A stretch of DNA of 64,000 nt from Actinospineispora eucalypti (GTDB lineage Bacteria; Actinomycetota; Actinomycetes; Mycobacteriales; Pseudonocardiaceae). Each line of letters opens with the position of its first letter. Within the stretch, counting starts at the first letter, position 1. The stretch covers positions 1,054,001-1,118,000 of the forward strand of contig JACHMT010000002.1 in NCBI GenBank assembly GCA_014208095.1, written 5' to 3'. Position numbers and translations under genes: made by a program. Shown piece after piece: positions 1-8,494 of this stretch. Under the pieces are notes generated by a model that saw only the letters and a program-made list of their open reading frames with translations, did no database searches and was not told where the DNA came from.

Positions 1-1359
1 GAACCCGATGCCGATGGGCGGCTCGTCGGTGCCCCGGCGGCGGTCCCGCTCGGCGCACAGCTCGGCGTAGCCGATCGCTTCGAGGGCCTTGTCCAGGCAC
101 TCCGCGTAGTGACCCGAGTCGTCCACCAGCCGGGACGGCATGCGGTACGGGATGTCCTCCGGCCGGATCAGGTTCCGCCGCCGGATGTCCACCCCGGAGA
201 TGCCGAGCGCGCGGGCGCCCGCGTCCAGCACGGTCTCCATGGCGAACACGCTGGCCGGCCGGGCCACGCCCCGGTAGGGACCGGACGGCGCGGTGTTGGT
301 GGCCACCCCGCGCACCGTGCAGCGGTAGTGCTCCAGCCGGTAGGGGCCGGAGAGCAGGCCGCCGGCCATCAGCGGCTCGATGCCGGCGGTCCACGGGTAG
401 ACCGAGTACGCGCCGACGTTGCAGGTCACGTCGGCGCTCAGGGCGAGCAGCTCGCCGTCGGCGGCGAACCCGGCCTTGATGAGGTAGCGGTGGTCGCGGG
501 CGTGGGTGGCGGCGGCCAGGTGCTCGACCCGGTCCTCCACCCACTTGACCGGTGTGCCCGGCATGGCCATGGCGATCAGGCACAGCGCGACGTCCTCCGG
601 GTAGAGCACCGCTTTCACCCCGAAGCCGCCGCCCACGTCCGGCGCGATCACCCGCACGTTGCCCTCGGGCAGCTCGAGCAGCTCGGCGACCATGTTGCGC
701 ACGATGTGCGGCACCTGGGTGCCGGACCAGAACGTGAGCTTGCGGTCGGCGCTGTCCCACAGCGCCACCCCGGCCCGGCACTCCATCGGGTTGCCGGCGT
801 GCCGGTTGGTCACCAGCTCGCGTTCCACGACGGCCGAGGCGGAGGCGAACGCCTCGTCCACCGAACCGGCCTCGAAGGTGCGTTCCAGCAGCACGTTGTC
901 CGGCGCCTCCACGTGTACCGGCTCGGCGTGCACCGGCTCCTCCGGCGACCGCCAGGCGCGGACGGTCGGCGGCAGCGGCCGGTAGTCCACCTCGACCAGT
1001 TCCAGGCCGTCCTCGGCGCGGTACCGGTCGGCGGCCACCACGGCCGCCACGCACTCCCCGGCGAACCGCACCTTCTCGTGCGCGATCACCGGCTGGGCGG
1101 TCTCCACGTAGGACGGCAGCGCGGACCGCGCCCGCAGCGCCACATGGGCGAAGTCCGCGCCGGTGAACACCCGGTGGCCGGCCTCCCGGGCGGCGTCGGC
1201 GTCCACCTCCACCGCGGTGAGCTCGGCGTGCGCAACCGGGCTGCGCAGGAAGGCCACGTGACGCATCCCCGGCAGTCGCAGGTCACTGACGAACCGACCC
1301 CGGCCGGTGACCAGTCGCCGATCCTCCTTGCGGGGTACCGAGGTCCCGAGAATGGTCAT
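1..1359 (-). CDS. Molybdenum hydroxylase (xanthine/CO dehydrogenase family) large subunit, 3' end cut
   Basis: Large molybdopterin-cofactor subunit of the xanthine/aerobic CO dehydrogenase family, which hydroxylates its substrate with water and passes electrons to FAD and Fe-S subunits. The first 453 codons of about 770-800 are present; the rest runs off the left edge. The N-terminus (GTSVPRKEDRRLVTGRGRFV) is typical, and the glycine-rich PDVGGGFGVK and GPYRGVARP segments mark the cofactor domain. The second lacks the cysteine of true CO dehydrogenases (AYRCSFR), so CO is an unlikely substrate. The ATG overlaps the SDR stop as ATGA, making this the fourth visible gene of the operon that starts at 4052. 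The small and medium subunits are not seen and may lie beyond the edge. The substrate is unknown. Confidence 0.9.
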   Translation of the reverse strand, partial: MTILGTSVPRKEDRRLVTGRGRFVSDLRLPGMRHVAFLRSPVAHAELTAVEVDADAAREAGHRVFTGADFAHVALRARSALPSYVETAQPVIAHEKVRFAGECVAAVVAADRYRAEDGLELVEVDYRPLPPTVRAWRSPEEPVHAEPVHVEAPDNVLLERTFEAGSVDEAFASASAVVERELVTNRHAGNPMECRAGVALWDSADRKLTFWSGTQVPHIVRNMVAELLELPEGNVRVIAPDVGGGFGVKAVLYPEDVALCLIAMAMPGTPVKWVEDRVEHLAAATHARDHRYLIKAGFAADGELLALSADVTCNVGAYSVYPWTAGIEPLMAGGLLSGPYRLEHYRCTVRGVATNTAPSGPYRGVARPASVFAMETVLDAGARALGISGVDIRRRNLIRPEDIPYRMPSRLVDDSGHYAECLDKALEAIGYAELCAERDRRRGTDEPPIGIGF

Positions 1360-2132
1360 GGCATTGCGTATCCGCCGTTGACGGAGACCACCTGGCCGGT
1401 GGTCCACGACGACAGCGGCGAGGCCAACAGCAGCACCATCGGGGTGATGTCGTCCGGCCGGCCGACCCGGCGCAGCGGGTACATGCTCAGGATCTTCTTC
1501 ATCTTCTCGTCCTCCGCCGGGCTGCCGGGAACACCGGTGTGGTGGTCGAAGTTATCCGTGCGCACCAGCGCGAGCGAGACGGCGTTGGCCCGGATGCCGA
1601 ACCGGGCCAACTCCTTGGCCAGCGATCGGGTCAGGCCGACGGTGGTGGACCGCGCGGTCGCGGTGACCAACAGGCCCGACTCGCCGACCCGGCCCGAGTC
1701 GCCCATCAGGTTCACGATCGAGCCGGCGCGCCGCTCGGCCATCCGCTTGGCCACCGCGTGGGTGATCCGCAGCGTGCCGGTGACCGTGACGTCGATCTGC
1801 GGCGCCCAGTCCTCCGGGGTCGACTCCAGGAACCGCTGCGTTTTGGTCACCGCCGAGTTGTTCACCAACACCCCGATCGGTCCCAGCTCCTGCTCGGTGC
1901 GGGTGACCAGAGCGGCCACCGCCGCCGCGTCCCGCAGGTCACCACCCACCGCGACCGCGTTCGCCCCGAGCGCGCGAGCCTCGGAGGCGCCCCGCTCCGC
2001 GCCCTCGGCGGAGGAGTTGTAGTGGAACGCGACGTGCGCGCCCTCCCGGGCAAAGCCCAGCCCGAGCGCCCGGCCGAGCCCCTGCCCGGCCCCGGTGACC
2101 AGCACCGTCGTCCCCGCCAACTTCAGATCCAT
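1356..2132 (-). CDS. Short-chain dehydrogenase/reductase-like protein with degenerate active site
   Basis: A 258-residue Rossmann protein of the SDR family. The N-terminal TGAGQGLGR (about 13-21) is the normal NAD(P)-binding loop, and the C-terminal RPDDIT and VNGGYAMP are typical of classical SDRs. The catalytic Ser-Tyr-Lys set is missing: where NISS...YxxxK is expected the protein has NLMGD (141-145) and T157-A-T-A-R161. It may therefore be a non-catalytic or re-purposed SDR. The start is chosen at the ATG behind GGAAGGGG; upstream in-frame codons lie inside the MBL gene. It is 13 bases from the upstream MBL stop and overlaps the next gene by ATGA. Its role in the pathway is not known. Confidence 0.88.
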   Translation of the reverse strand: MDLKLAGTTVLVTGAGQGLGRALGLGFAREGAHVAFHYNSSAEGAERGASEARALGANAVAVGGDLRDAAAVAALVTRTEQELGPIGVLVNNSAVTKTQRFLESTPEDWAPQIDVTVTGTLRITHAVAKRMAERRAGSIVNLMGDSGRVGESGLLVTATARSTTVGLTRSLAKELARFGIRANAVSLALVRTDNFDHHTGVPGSPAEDEKMKKILSMYPLRRVGRPDDITPMVLLLASPLSSWTTGQVVSVNGGYAMP

Positions 2133-2145
2133 TTCGCCCCTTCCG

Positions 2146-2940
2146 CTAAATCGCCTGGAACGCCCGGCCGCCGGTGGTGGTGACCACCCGCCCGAACCGA
2201 AGACCCGGGAAGTGCGCCCCGACCACCAGGTCGGCGGTGTCCGCGACCTCGTCGGCGATCGCGTTGCGCACGGCGCGGGCCGCCACCGGGTCGACGTCGA
2301 ACACCGCCTGCCAGTCCGGCTCGGCCAGCTCGACCACCGAGTGCACGATGTCGCCCAGCAGCAGCGCCCGCTCACCCCGGCCGGAGAGCACGTAGACGGT
2401 GGAACCCGGCGTGTGGCCGGGCGTGTGGCGCGCGTCGACGCCCGGGGCCAGCGGCCCGTCGGTGTCGAACGGCGCCAGCCGCGAGGCCAGGGGGCCGAGC
2501 TTGCGCACCGCGCCCGGCTCCGCGTCCGGCGCCTCCACGAAGTGCGCCCAGTCGGCCGCGTGCACCCGGTAGGTGGCGTTCGGGAACACCACCTCGCCCT
2601 TGCGGGTGGCCCAGCCGACGTGGTCGAAGTGCAGGTGGGTGAACAGCACGTCGGTGACATCCTCCGGGGCGACGCCGTGCGCGCGCAGCGAGTCCAGGAA
2701 CCCGCCGCCGGAGTACTTGTCGTTGTTGATGCCGCCGACCCCGGCGTCCACCAGCACCACCCGCTCGCCGGTTCGCACCAGGAAGCCGCCGAGCGGCAGG
2801 TGCAGCACGCCCTCCGGGTCCAGCTGGTCGGCGTGGCAGGCCCAGGCGTCCGGCACGCCGGGGCGGCTGAGCACCTCGGCGGCGACCTCCCGCCCGGTGC
2901 CGTCGAACACCGGCAGTACCTCGACGTCCCCGATCCTCAT
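2146..2940 (-). CDS. MBL-fold metallohydrolase
   Basis: A 264-residue metallo-beta-lactamase fold hydrolase. The zinc motif HLHFDH lies at residues 102-107, followed by the HTPGHTPGS segment (near 170) and LLLGDIVHS, giving the usual set of His/Asp metal ligands. The family includes lactonases and thioester hydrolases; the LDAG/HxHxDH arrangement with 264 residues is like the N-acyl-homoserine-lactonase/AttM-type branch, but the substrate cannot be read from sequence. The ATG overlaps the alcohol dehydrogenase stop as ATGA, so it is the second gene of the operon and probably acts on the product of the neighbouring dehydrogenases. Confidence 0.88.
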   Translation of the reverse strand: MRIGDVEVLPVFDGTGREVAAEVLSRPGVPDAWACHADQLDPEGVLHLPLGGFLVRTGERVVLVDAGVGGINNDKYSGGGFLDSLRAHGVAPEDVTDVLFTHLHFDHVGWATRKGEVVFPNATYRVHAADWAHFVEAPDAEPGAVRKLGPLASRLAPFDTDGPLAPGVDARHTPGHTPGSTVYVLSGRGERALLLGDIVHSVVELAEPDWQAVFDVDPVAARAVRNAIADEVADTADLVVGAHFPGLRFGRVVTTTGGRAFQAI

Positions 2941-4052
2941 GCGGCATCCTCCCCCGGCCGTACCAGCGTGCGGATCGCCCGGGCGCCGGCCAGCTCGTCG
3001 AGCGCCCGGTCCACCCCGGCCAGCGTGGTGTACCCGGTGACCAGCGAGCGCAACTCCAGCTCGCCGGAACGCACCCAGTCGAAGAACCGGGGCAGGTCGG
3101 ACCGGGCGTCCAGCGAGCCGGCGACACAGCCGCGCAGGGTGCGGGCGAAGTGGAACAGCTCCAGCGCGCTGAACGACACGGTCTCGTCCTTGCCGCCGAT
3201 GCCCACCACGGTGCAGGAACCGCCGCGCCTGGTCATCGACCACATGTCCCGGATGGTGCCGGCCGAGCCAACGCAGTCGAACGCGAAGTCGACGCCTCGC
3301 CCCTCGGTCAGCGCCCGCACCGTCTTCTTGGCGCGGTCGTCGGCGAAAACGAAGTCGGTGGCCCCGGCGACGGTGGCCGGCTCCGCCCGGTCGGGGTTGC
3401 GGTCCACCGCGATGACCCGCCCCGCGCCGACCAGCCGCGCCCCGCGCAGCACCGACAGGCCGACCCCGCCGAGCCCGATGACCAGCACGGAGGACGCCTT
3501 GGTCACCCCCGCCGTGCGCACCACCGCGCCCACCCCGGTGGTCACCGCGCAGCCCAGCAGGGCCGCGTCCGCACTGTCGATGTCGTCCGGCACGGCAACC
3601 ACCGCCGCCCGGGGCAGCACCGTCTGCTCGGCGAACGCGCCGACGGTCAGCCCCGGGTAGACCGGCTCCCCCGCCCCGGTCAGCGCGTACGGCTCGACGG
3701 ACCGGGCGGAACCCTCGGCGCACAGGTGCGGTTCGCCCGAGGCGCAGAAGAAGCATTCGCCGCACGGCGTGATCCACAGCGGCACCACCCGCTGGCCGAC
3801 CGCCAGGTCGGCCACCTCCGGGCCGCACTCCACCACCGTGCCGCACGCCTCGTGGCCGAGCACGGCGGGCATCCGCTGCGCCAGCACCCCTCGGGCCAGG
3901 GAAAGATCGGAGTGGCACACCCCGGCCCGGTCGATCCGCACCCGCACATCGGCCGGCCCGACCGCGCGCAGCCGGACGGTCTCCACCGACATCGGACGGC
4001 CGGCTTCGCGCAGCACCGCCGCGCGCACCGCGTGCGGGTACTCGGCAGTCAT
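2937..4052 (-). CDS. Zinc-dependent alcohol dehydrogenase
   Basis: A 371-residue medium-chain, zinc-dependent alcohol dehydrogenase. Catalytic zinc ligands are visible as C46 (GVCHSDLS), H67-E68 (GHEACG) and the cysteine of LLGCAVTTG. The structural zinc lobe is C97, C100, C103 and C111. The Rossmann motif is GLGGVGLSV. It probably oxidises an alcohol to an aldehyde with NAD(P), as the first step of the four-gene operon that continues leftward. The start codon follows AGGTTCCGTCG at a plausible distance, and an imperfect operator-like palindrome lies about 20 bases upstream. The length and cysteine pattern match the mycobacterial class III-like ADH group. The substrate is not known. Confidence 0.92.
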   Translation of the reverse strand: MTAEYPHAVRAAVLREAGRPMSVETVRLRAVGPADVRVRIDRAGVCHSDLSLARGVLAQRMPAVLGHEACGTVVECGPEVADLAVGQRVVPLWITPCGECFFCASGEPHLCAEGSARSVEPYALTGAGEPVYPGLTVGAFAEQTVLPRAAVVAVPDDIDSADAALLGCAVTTGVGAVVRTAGVTKASSVLVIGLGGVGLSVLRGARLVGAGRVIAVDRNPDRAEPATVAGATDFVFADDRAKKTVRALTEGRGVDFAFDCVGSAGTIRDMWSMTRRGGSCTVVGIGGKDETVSFSALELFHFARTLRGCVAGSLDARSDLPRFFDWVRSGELELRSLVTGYTTLAGVDRALDELAGARAIRTLVRPGEDAA

Positions 4053-4072
4053 CGACGGAACCTCCAGGGGTA

Positions 4073-4090
4073 CTAACTAGCGCTTATTAG
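4073..4090. promoter_or_regulatory. Operator-like imperfect palindrome upstream of the ADH operon
   Basis: CTAACTAGCGCTTATTAG matches its own reverse complement at 14 of 18 positions (CTAA-N2-AGCGCT-N2-TTAG). It lies 21 bases upstream of the ADH start, where a TetR-type repressor would block transcription. The half-site resembles the CTAACGT elements near the TetR gene at 7744, so cross-control is possible but unproven. Confidence 0.4.
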
Positions 4091-4123
4091 TGAGCCTAGC
4101 GGAGGATGTCGCGCTGGCGCGCG

Positions 4124-4171
4124 ACCCGTGAGTGAGAAGTATCGCTATAGCGATACTTCTCACTCACGGGT
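4124..4171. terminator. Perfect 48-bp palindrome over the stop codon of the acyl-CoA ligase gene
   Basis: Positions 4124-4147 are the exact reverse complement of 4148-4171, with no spacer (centre CGCTA/TAGCG). The stop codon of the ligase gene (4164-4166) lies inside the right arm. As RNA it would form a 24-bp hairpin with almost no loop, suited to ending transcription of the minus-strand ligase operon and insulating the ADH promoter downstream. A protein-binding site is the alternative. Confidence 0.6.
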
Positions 4172-5726
4172 TCGACGGGTCGAGCAGCCGCTGGCGGAGC
4201 CGGAACCGCAGGATCTTGCCGGAGGCGGTGCGTGGGATCTCGTCGATCTCGAGCAGCTCGGCCGGCACCTTGAAGTGCGCCAGCTGGTCCCGGCACCGCG
4301 CGAGCACCCGGTCCACGTCCAGCCGGCCGGGGTCGCGGGGCACCACGAAGGCCACCGGCACTTCGCCCAGCCCGGGGTGCGGCACGCCGACCACGGCGGC
4401 ATCCAGGATCTCCGCCGAGCCGAGCAGCGCGTCCTCCACCTCGGCCGGGTAGATGTTCTCGCCGCCCCTGATGATCAGTTCCTTGGTCCGCCCGCTGATG
4501 CGCAGGAAGCCGTGTTCGTCGCGGCGGGCCAGGTCACCGGTGTGGTACCAGCCACCGGCCAGCGCCTCCGCCGTCGCCTCGGGCAGGTTGTGGTAGCCGG
4601 GCGTCACGTTCGGCCCCTGCACCCACAGCTCCCCCTCCGCGCCGGGCGGCACGTCGAGGCCGGTCGCCGGGTCCACCAGCCGCACGGTGAGACCGGGCAG
4701 CGGCAGGCCGCAGGAGCCCATCACCCTGGTCCCGGTCGGCCAGTTCATGGTCACCATGGTGGACGTCTCGGTGATCCCGTAACCGTCCAGCAGCCGCACC
4801 CCGAAGGCCCGCTCGAAGGCCTCGTTCAGCGCCGCCGGCATGATCGCACCGGCGGACATGCAGATGCGCGGCGGGTGCGGCCCGAATCCCGCCGATCCGA
4901 CCCGTTCCAGCAGGTAGTGGAACATCGTGGGCACGCCGGGGAACACCGTCGCCCGGCCCTCCGGCCCGGGTTCGCGCAGCCGCCGGAGCACCTCCTGGAC
5001 GGAGAACTTGTCCAGGATCCGCTCGCTCGCCCCCACCGCGACCACGCCGAGCACGCACAGCACCAGCGCGTAGGAGTGGAACAGCGGCAGCGGGGACAGC
5101 AGCACGTCTTCCGGCCCCAGCCCGAGCGCCGGCACGAAGCTCGCCCCGACCACCCACAGGCAGCCGCGCTGGGTCAGGTACACGCCCTTCGGCCGCCCGG
5201 TGGTGCCGGAGGTGTAGAGGATCCACGACGGCCGGTCCAGGTCACCGTCATCGCGAGGCGGCGGCGCGGGCCGGGCCAGCATCCCGGCGTAGTCCAGCTC
5301 GCCCTCCGCATGCCGGCCGCCCGACACGGCCACCACCGTGGGCCCGGGCCGGCCGGCCAGCAGCTCCCGCACCGTGCCGATGCGCGCATCGTCGGTGATC
5401 ACGATCCGGGCGCCGCTGTCGTCCAGCATGTGCGCCACCTCGGCCGGCGCGGCCAGCGGGTTCACGCACACCCCGACACCACCCGCCCGAGGGATGGCCA
5501 GGTACGCCTCGGCGGTCTCCACCCGGTTGCCCAAGTAGATCACCACCCGGTCGCCGGCCCCGAGGCCCAGCGAGGCCAGGTGCCCGGCCAGGCGCGCGGT
5601 GTTGCCGGCCAGCTCGCGGTAGGTCACCGCGCGCCGCTCGTCCACGAACGCGATCCGGTCCGGCCGCAGCCGGGCGTGCTCGTCCAGCAGCCGGTGGATG
5701 GGGCGGATCAGCTCGGTGTGCAGCAT
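4164..5726 (-). CDS. AMP-forming acyl-CoA synthetase (fatty/aryl acid CoA ligase)
   Basis: A 520-residue adenylate-forming ligase that activates a carboxylic acid to its CoA thioester through an acyl-AMP. Motifs in order: the P-loop YTSGTTGRPKG, the GYGITETS adenine-binding motif, YHTGDLA, and the C-terminal PRTASGKILR with the catalytic lysine. The start at 5726 is preferred over an upstream in-frame codon because that extension overlaps the symporter gene and is arginine-rich. It begins 8 bases after the symporter stop, so it is the last gene of the DUF485-symporter-ligase operon, fitting uptake and then activation of an acid. The stop codon lies within a perfect palindrome. Chain length of the substrate cannot be told. 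Confidence 0.92.
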   Translation of the reverse strand: MLHTELIRPIHRLLDEHARLRPDRIAFVDERRAVTYRELAGNTARLAGHLASLGLGAGDRVVIYLGNRVETAEAYLAIPRAGGVGVCVNPLAAPAEVAHMLDDSGARIVITDDARIGTVRELLAGRPGPTVVAVSGGRHAEGELDYAGMLARPAPPPRDDGDLDRPSWILYTSGTTGRPKGVYLTQRGCLWVVGASFVPALGLGPEDVLLSPLPLFHSYALVLCVLGVVAVGASERILDKFSVQEVLRRLREPGPEGRATVFPGVPTMFHYLLERVGSAGFGPHPPRICMSAGAIMPAALNEAFERAFGVRLLDGYGITETSTMVTMNWPTGTRVMGSCGLPLPGLTVRLVDPATGLDVPPGAEGELWVQGPNVTPGYHNLPEATAEALAGGWYHTGDLARRDEHGFLRISGRTKELIIRGGENIYPAEVEDALLGSAEILDAAVVGVPHPGLGEVPVAFVVPRDPGRLDVDRVLARCRDQLAHFKVPAELLEIDEIPRTASGKILRFRLRQRLLDPSNP

Positions 5727-5733
5727 CGCCGGC

Positions 5734-7293
5734 TCAGGCCCTGCTCGCGGTCGGCTCGGCACCCAGCCCGGTCTGGGCGCGCACCTGCAGCTCCTCGAAC
5801 GAACGCTGGCCACCCCGGTCACGGGAACGGGACAGCACCGTGCCCAGCCAGCAGGCCAGGAAACCCACCGGGATGGCGATCACCGTCGGGTACTCGATCT
5901 GGTACGGCGCGGACTCCGGCCCGCCCGGCCACACCGCCGGACTGAGTGCGATCAACACCACCGAGGTGACCAGGCCGGCGAGGATGCCGCAGATTGCCCC
6001 GGTGGTGTTGAACCGCCGCCAGGTCAGTGCCAGCAGCAGCGCTGGGAAGTTCGCGCCGGCCGCCACCGAGAGCGCCAGCCCGACCAGGAACGCCACGTTG
6101 AAGCCCGGCCCGGCGAGCAGCGTGATGGCGATGGCCACCGCGCCGATGCCGCCGGCCGCGACCCGCGCCACCGCCGTCTCGTTGGTGGCCCGGCCCCGGC
6201 GCAGCACGTTCGACCACAGGTCGTGGGCAACCGCCCCGGACGCCGACAGCACCAGCCCGGCCACCACGGCCAGGATGGTGGCGAAGGCGACCGCCGAGAC
6301 GAACGCGGTGAACAGGTCGCCGCCCGCCGTGCCCGGGCCGCCCCCGAGGTGCTCGGCCAGCAGCGGGGTGGCCAGGTTGCCGCTCTTGTCCACCCGCGCG
6401 GCGGCTTCCGGGGGCAGTACCGCGCGGGCACCGAACCCGATCACCGAGGTCATCACGAAGAACGCCCCGATCAGCGCGGTGGCCCAGCCGGCGGAGGCCC
6501 GCGCGCGGCGGGCGTCCGGCACGGTGAAGAACCGGATCAGGATGTGCGGCAGCGCGGCCGTGCCGATGGCGAACGCCAGCGCCACCGACACGGTGTCCAC
6601 GAAGGACCGCCCGGAGCCGCCCGGCGCGAGGTAGCCGGCGCCGGCCGGGTGGTTGGCCGCCGCCGTGGCGAACAGTGCGCCGAGGTCGAACCCGGTCCGC
6701 GCCAGCACACCGATGGTCAGCGCCAACCCGGCGGCCATCAGCAGCACGGCCTTGGTGATCTGCACCCAGGTGGTGGCCAGCATGCCGCCGAACACCACGT
6801 AGCCGAGCATGGCCAGGCCGGTCAGCACGACGGCCGGCAGGAACCCCAGCCCGGTCAGCGCGCGGATCAGCACCCCGGCCCCGACCAGCTGGGCCACCAG
6901 GTAGATCACCACCACGGACAGCGTGGACACCGCCGTCACGGCGCGCACCGGCCGCTCGCGCGGCCGGAAGGCGAGCACGTCGGCCACCGTGTACCGGCCG
7001 GTGTTGCGCATCCGCTCGGCGAACAGCAGCAGGATCAGCACGAACGCCACCAGCGTGACCGAGGGCATGATCCACCCGTCGAAGCCGGAGACGAACATCA
7101 GCCCGGTGAAGCCGAGGAAGGTGGCGGCGGACATCAGGTCGCCGGCGATGGCCAGCCCGTTCTGCGCGCCGCCGATGCTCCGCCCGGCCGCGTAGAACTC
7201 GGTGGCCGAACGGGTGCGCCGGGCCGCCCACACGGTGATCCCGACCGTGATGGCGACCAGCACCGCGAAGCCGATCAGCCGGGTGGTGTTCAC
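5734..7293 (-). CDS. Sodium:solute symporter, acetate/monocarboxylate permease type
   Basis: A 519-residue integral membrane protein of the SSS family, with about 13 hydrophobic segments. The early YAAGRSIGGAQNGLAIAGDLMS stretch (split by function into AAGR and GDLMSAA motifs) and FVDTVSVALAFAIGTAALPHIL are typical of ActP-like acetate and MctC-like monocarboxylate carriers. The GTG start overlaps the DUF485 stop (GTGA); DUF485 proteins are regular partners of these permeases. The next gene is an acyl-CoA ligase, which suggests import of a short or aromatic carboxylate followed by CoA activation. No signal for substrate identity is visible beyond the family. Confidence 0.93.
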   Translation of the reverse strand: MNTTRLIGFAVLVAITVGITVWAARRTRSATEFYAAGRSIGGAQNGLAIAGDLMSAATFLGFTGLMFVSGFDGWIMPSVTLVAFVLILLLFAERMRNTGRYTVADVLAFRPRERPVRAVTAVSTLSVVVIYLVAQLVGAGVLIRALTGLGFLPAVVLTGLAMLGYVVFGGMLATTWVQITKAVLLMAAGLALTIGVLARTGFDLGALFATAAANHPAGAGYLAPGGSGRSFVDTVSVALAFAIGTAALPHILIRFFTVPDARRARASAGWATALIGAFFVMTSVIGFGARAVLPPEAAARVDKSGNLATPLLAEHLGGGPGTAGGDLFTAFVSAVAFATILAVVAGLVLSASGAVAHDLWSNVLRRGRATNETAVARVAAGGIGAVAIAITLLAGPGFNVAFLVGLALSVAAGANFPALLLALTWRRFNTTGAICGILAGLVTSVVLIALSPAVWPGGPESAPYQIEYPTVIAIPVGFLACWLGTVLSRSRDRGGQRSFEELQVRAQTGLGAEPTASRA

Positions 7294-7637
7294 CGCTTCA
7301 CCTCGACCGCGCCATCGCCGGCCGCCGCGACCGCCGCCGCCTCCAGGCCGGCGAACACGGTCTCCGACATCCGCAGGTATCGCCAGGTCAGCAGCCAGGC
7401 CAGGACGAACTGGCTCAACCCGAGCAGGAAGCCGACCGTCATGCCGGCGAACACCACGGTGCCGGCCAGTGCGGGGGCGGCACCGAGCACGGTGAGGAAC
7501 ACCGCGAACCAGCCGAGCAGGGCGAACACCGACGCCCGCACGAAGCGGCCCCTCCGGTCGGCCAGCCGGGTGAACTCGGGCGAGCGGTACACCGCATGCC
7601 AGTCGTACCGGTCGCTCGGGATTGGTTGACTCGCCAT
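7290..7637 (-). CDS. DUF485 small membrane protein, partner of the symporter
   Basis: A 115-residue DUF485-family protein with two membrane helices (about 30-52 and 60-85). The DWHAVYRSPEFTRLADRRGRF region is the usual family start (residues near 11-31). The ATG at 7637 is chosen because a good GGAGGTG site precedes it; an upstream in-frame ATG would place the start in the regulatory region. It is the promoter-proximal gene of the uptake operon and overlaps the symporter by four bases. DUF485 proteins accompany acetate and monocarboxylate permeases, with an unknown accessory role. Confidence 0.9.
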   Translation of the reverse strand: MASQPIPSDRYDWHAVYRSPEFTRLADRRGRFVRASVFALLGWFAVFLTVLGAAPALAGTVVFAGMTVGFLLGLSQFVLAWLLTWRYLRMSETVFAGLEAAAVAAAGDGAVEVKR

Positions 7638-7672
7638 TGAGCACCTCCGATGTCGGGAGGGCCAAAGACTAG

Positions 7673-7731
7673 CTAACGTTAATTCGTAGCTCAACAGCCA
7701 ACTTCGAGGGTTCCCACGCGGGGACTAACGT
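7673..7731. promoter_or_regulatory. Divergent control region with two CTAACGT elements
   Basis: Between the DUF485 and TetR starts the element CTAACGT occurs twice, at 7673-7679 (inside the palindrome TAACGTTA, 7674-7681) and at 7725-7731. One copy sits by each divergent start. They are candidate TetR operators for autoregulation and control of the symporter operon. Confidence 0.45.
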
Positions 7732-7743
7732 ACGGGGGCGAGA

Positions 7744-8394
7744 ATGACTCATACCGGATCCCGGGCGAGAGCCCCGGGCCAGGCGAGGGAGAGGCGAGTG
7801 GCCGCGATCGACGCTCGCGCGACCGTGACCAGCGAGGCCGTGCTCGACGTGGCGCTCACCCTGTTCGCGCAGCGCGGCTACCACGGAACCGCGCTCAGCC
7901 AGATCGCCGAGGAGCTGGGCATCCGGACGCCCAGCCTGTACAACCACATGCGGTCCAAGCACGAGCTGCTCTACACCATCGTGGACCGCACCACCGCCGG
8001 CGTGCTGGACGACTTCACCAAGGCCACCGCCGGCCTGACCGACCCGGTGGAACGGCTGCGCGCGGCCACGCTGGCCTACGCCGGCCGGCACGCCTCGCAC
8101 CGGCGGGAGGCGCTGGTGGTCAACCGGGACACCGCCTGCCTGGACGAGCCCCACCGGACCGAGATGCAGGACCGCCGCCGCGCGCACGAACACGCGCTGC
8201 GACAGGTGATCATCGAGGGCAAGAACACCGGCGTGTTCGCCGTCGACTCGCCGGCACTGGCCTCCTTCGCCATCCGGGAGATGTGTGTGAGCATCGCCCG
8301 CTGGTACCGGGAGGACGGCCCGCTGGACACCGAGCAGGTGGCCCGCCAGTACACCCAGTTCGCCCTGCAGATCGCCGGCTACCCGGGCACCTGA
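7744..8394 (+). CDS. TetR-family transcriptional regulator
   Basis: A repressor of about 216 residues with an N-terminal TetR helix-turn-helix: FAQRGYHGTALSQIAEELGI followed by TPSLYNHMRSKHELL (about residues 39-75). The C-terminal ligand-binding domain is TetR_C-like. The first 18 residues are disordered and arginine-rich; a GTG at 7798 has an equally good ribosome site (GGGAGAGGCGA) and may be the true start. It is divergent from the DUF485-symporter-ligase operon and probably controls it in response to an acid or acyl-CoA, through the CTAACGT elements in the shared promoter region. That target is inferred from position. Confidence 0.9.
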   Translation: MTHTGSRARAPGQARERRVAAIDARATVTSEAVLDVALTLFAQRGYHGTALSQIAEELGIRTPSLYNHMRSKHELLYTIVDRTTAGVLDDFTKATAGLTDPVERLRAATLAYAGRHASHRREALVVNRDTACLDEPHRTEMQDRRRAHEHALRQVIIEGKNTGVFAVDSPALASFAIREMCVSIARWYREDGPLDTEQVARQYTQFALQIAGYPGT

Positions 8395-8494
8395 ACCATC
8401 GACTTTCTCGATCGGCGTATCGATCCGCGCGCGTTGTCCGGAGTTTTGCCCGGTCATAGCGTCGGGGTCACACAGCGCCGGGAGGAGCGAGCAG

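Noticed and set aside
109..2022. Long plus-strand frame opposite the molybdenum hydroxylase and SDR genes
   Set aside because: It is arginine/glycine/proline/histidine-rich with no family resemblance, and lies antisense to two clearly recognisable genes.
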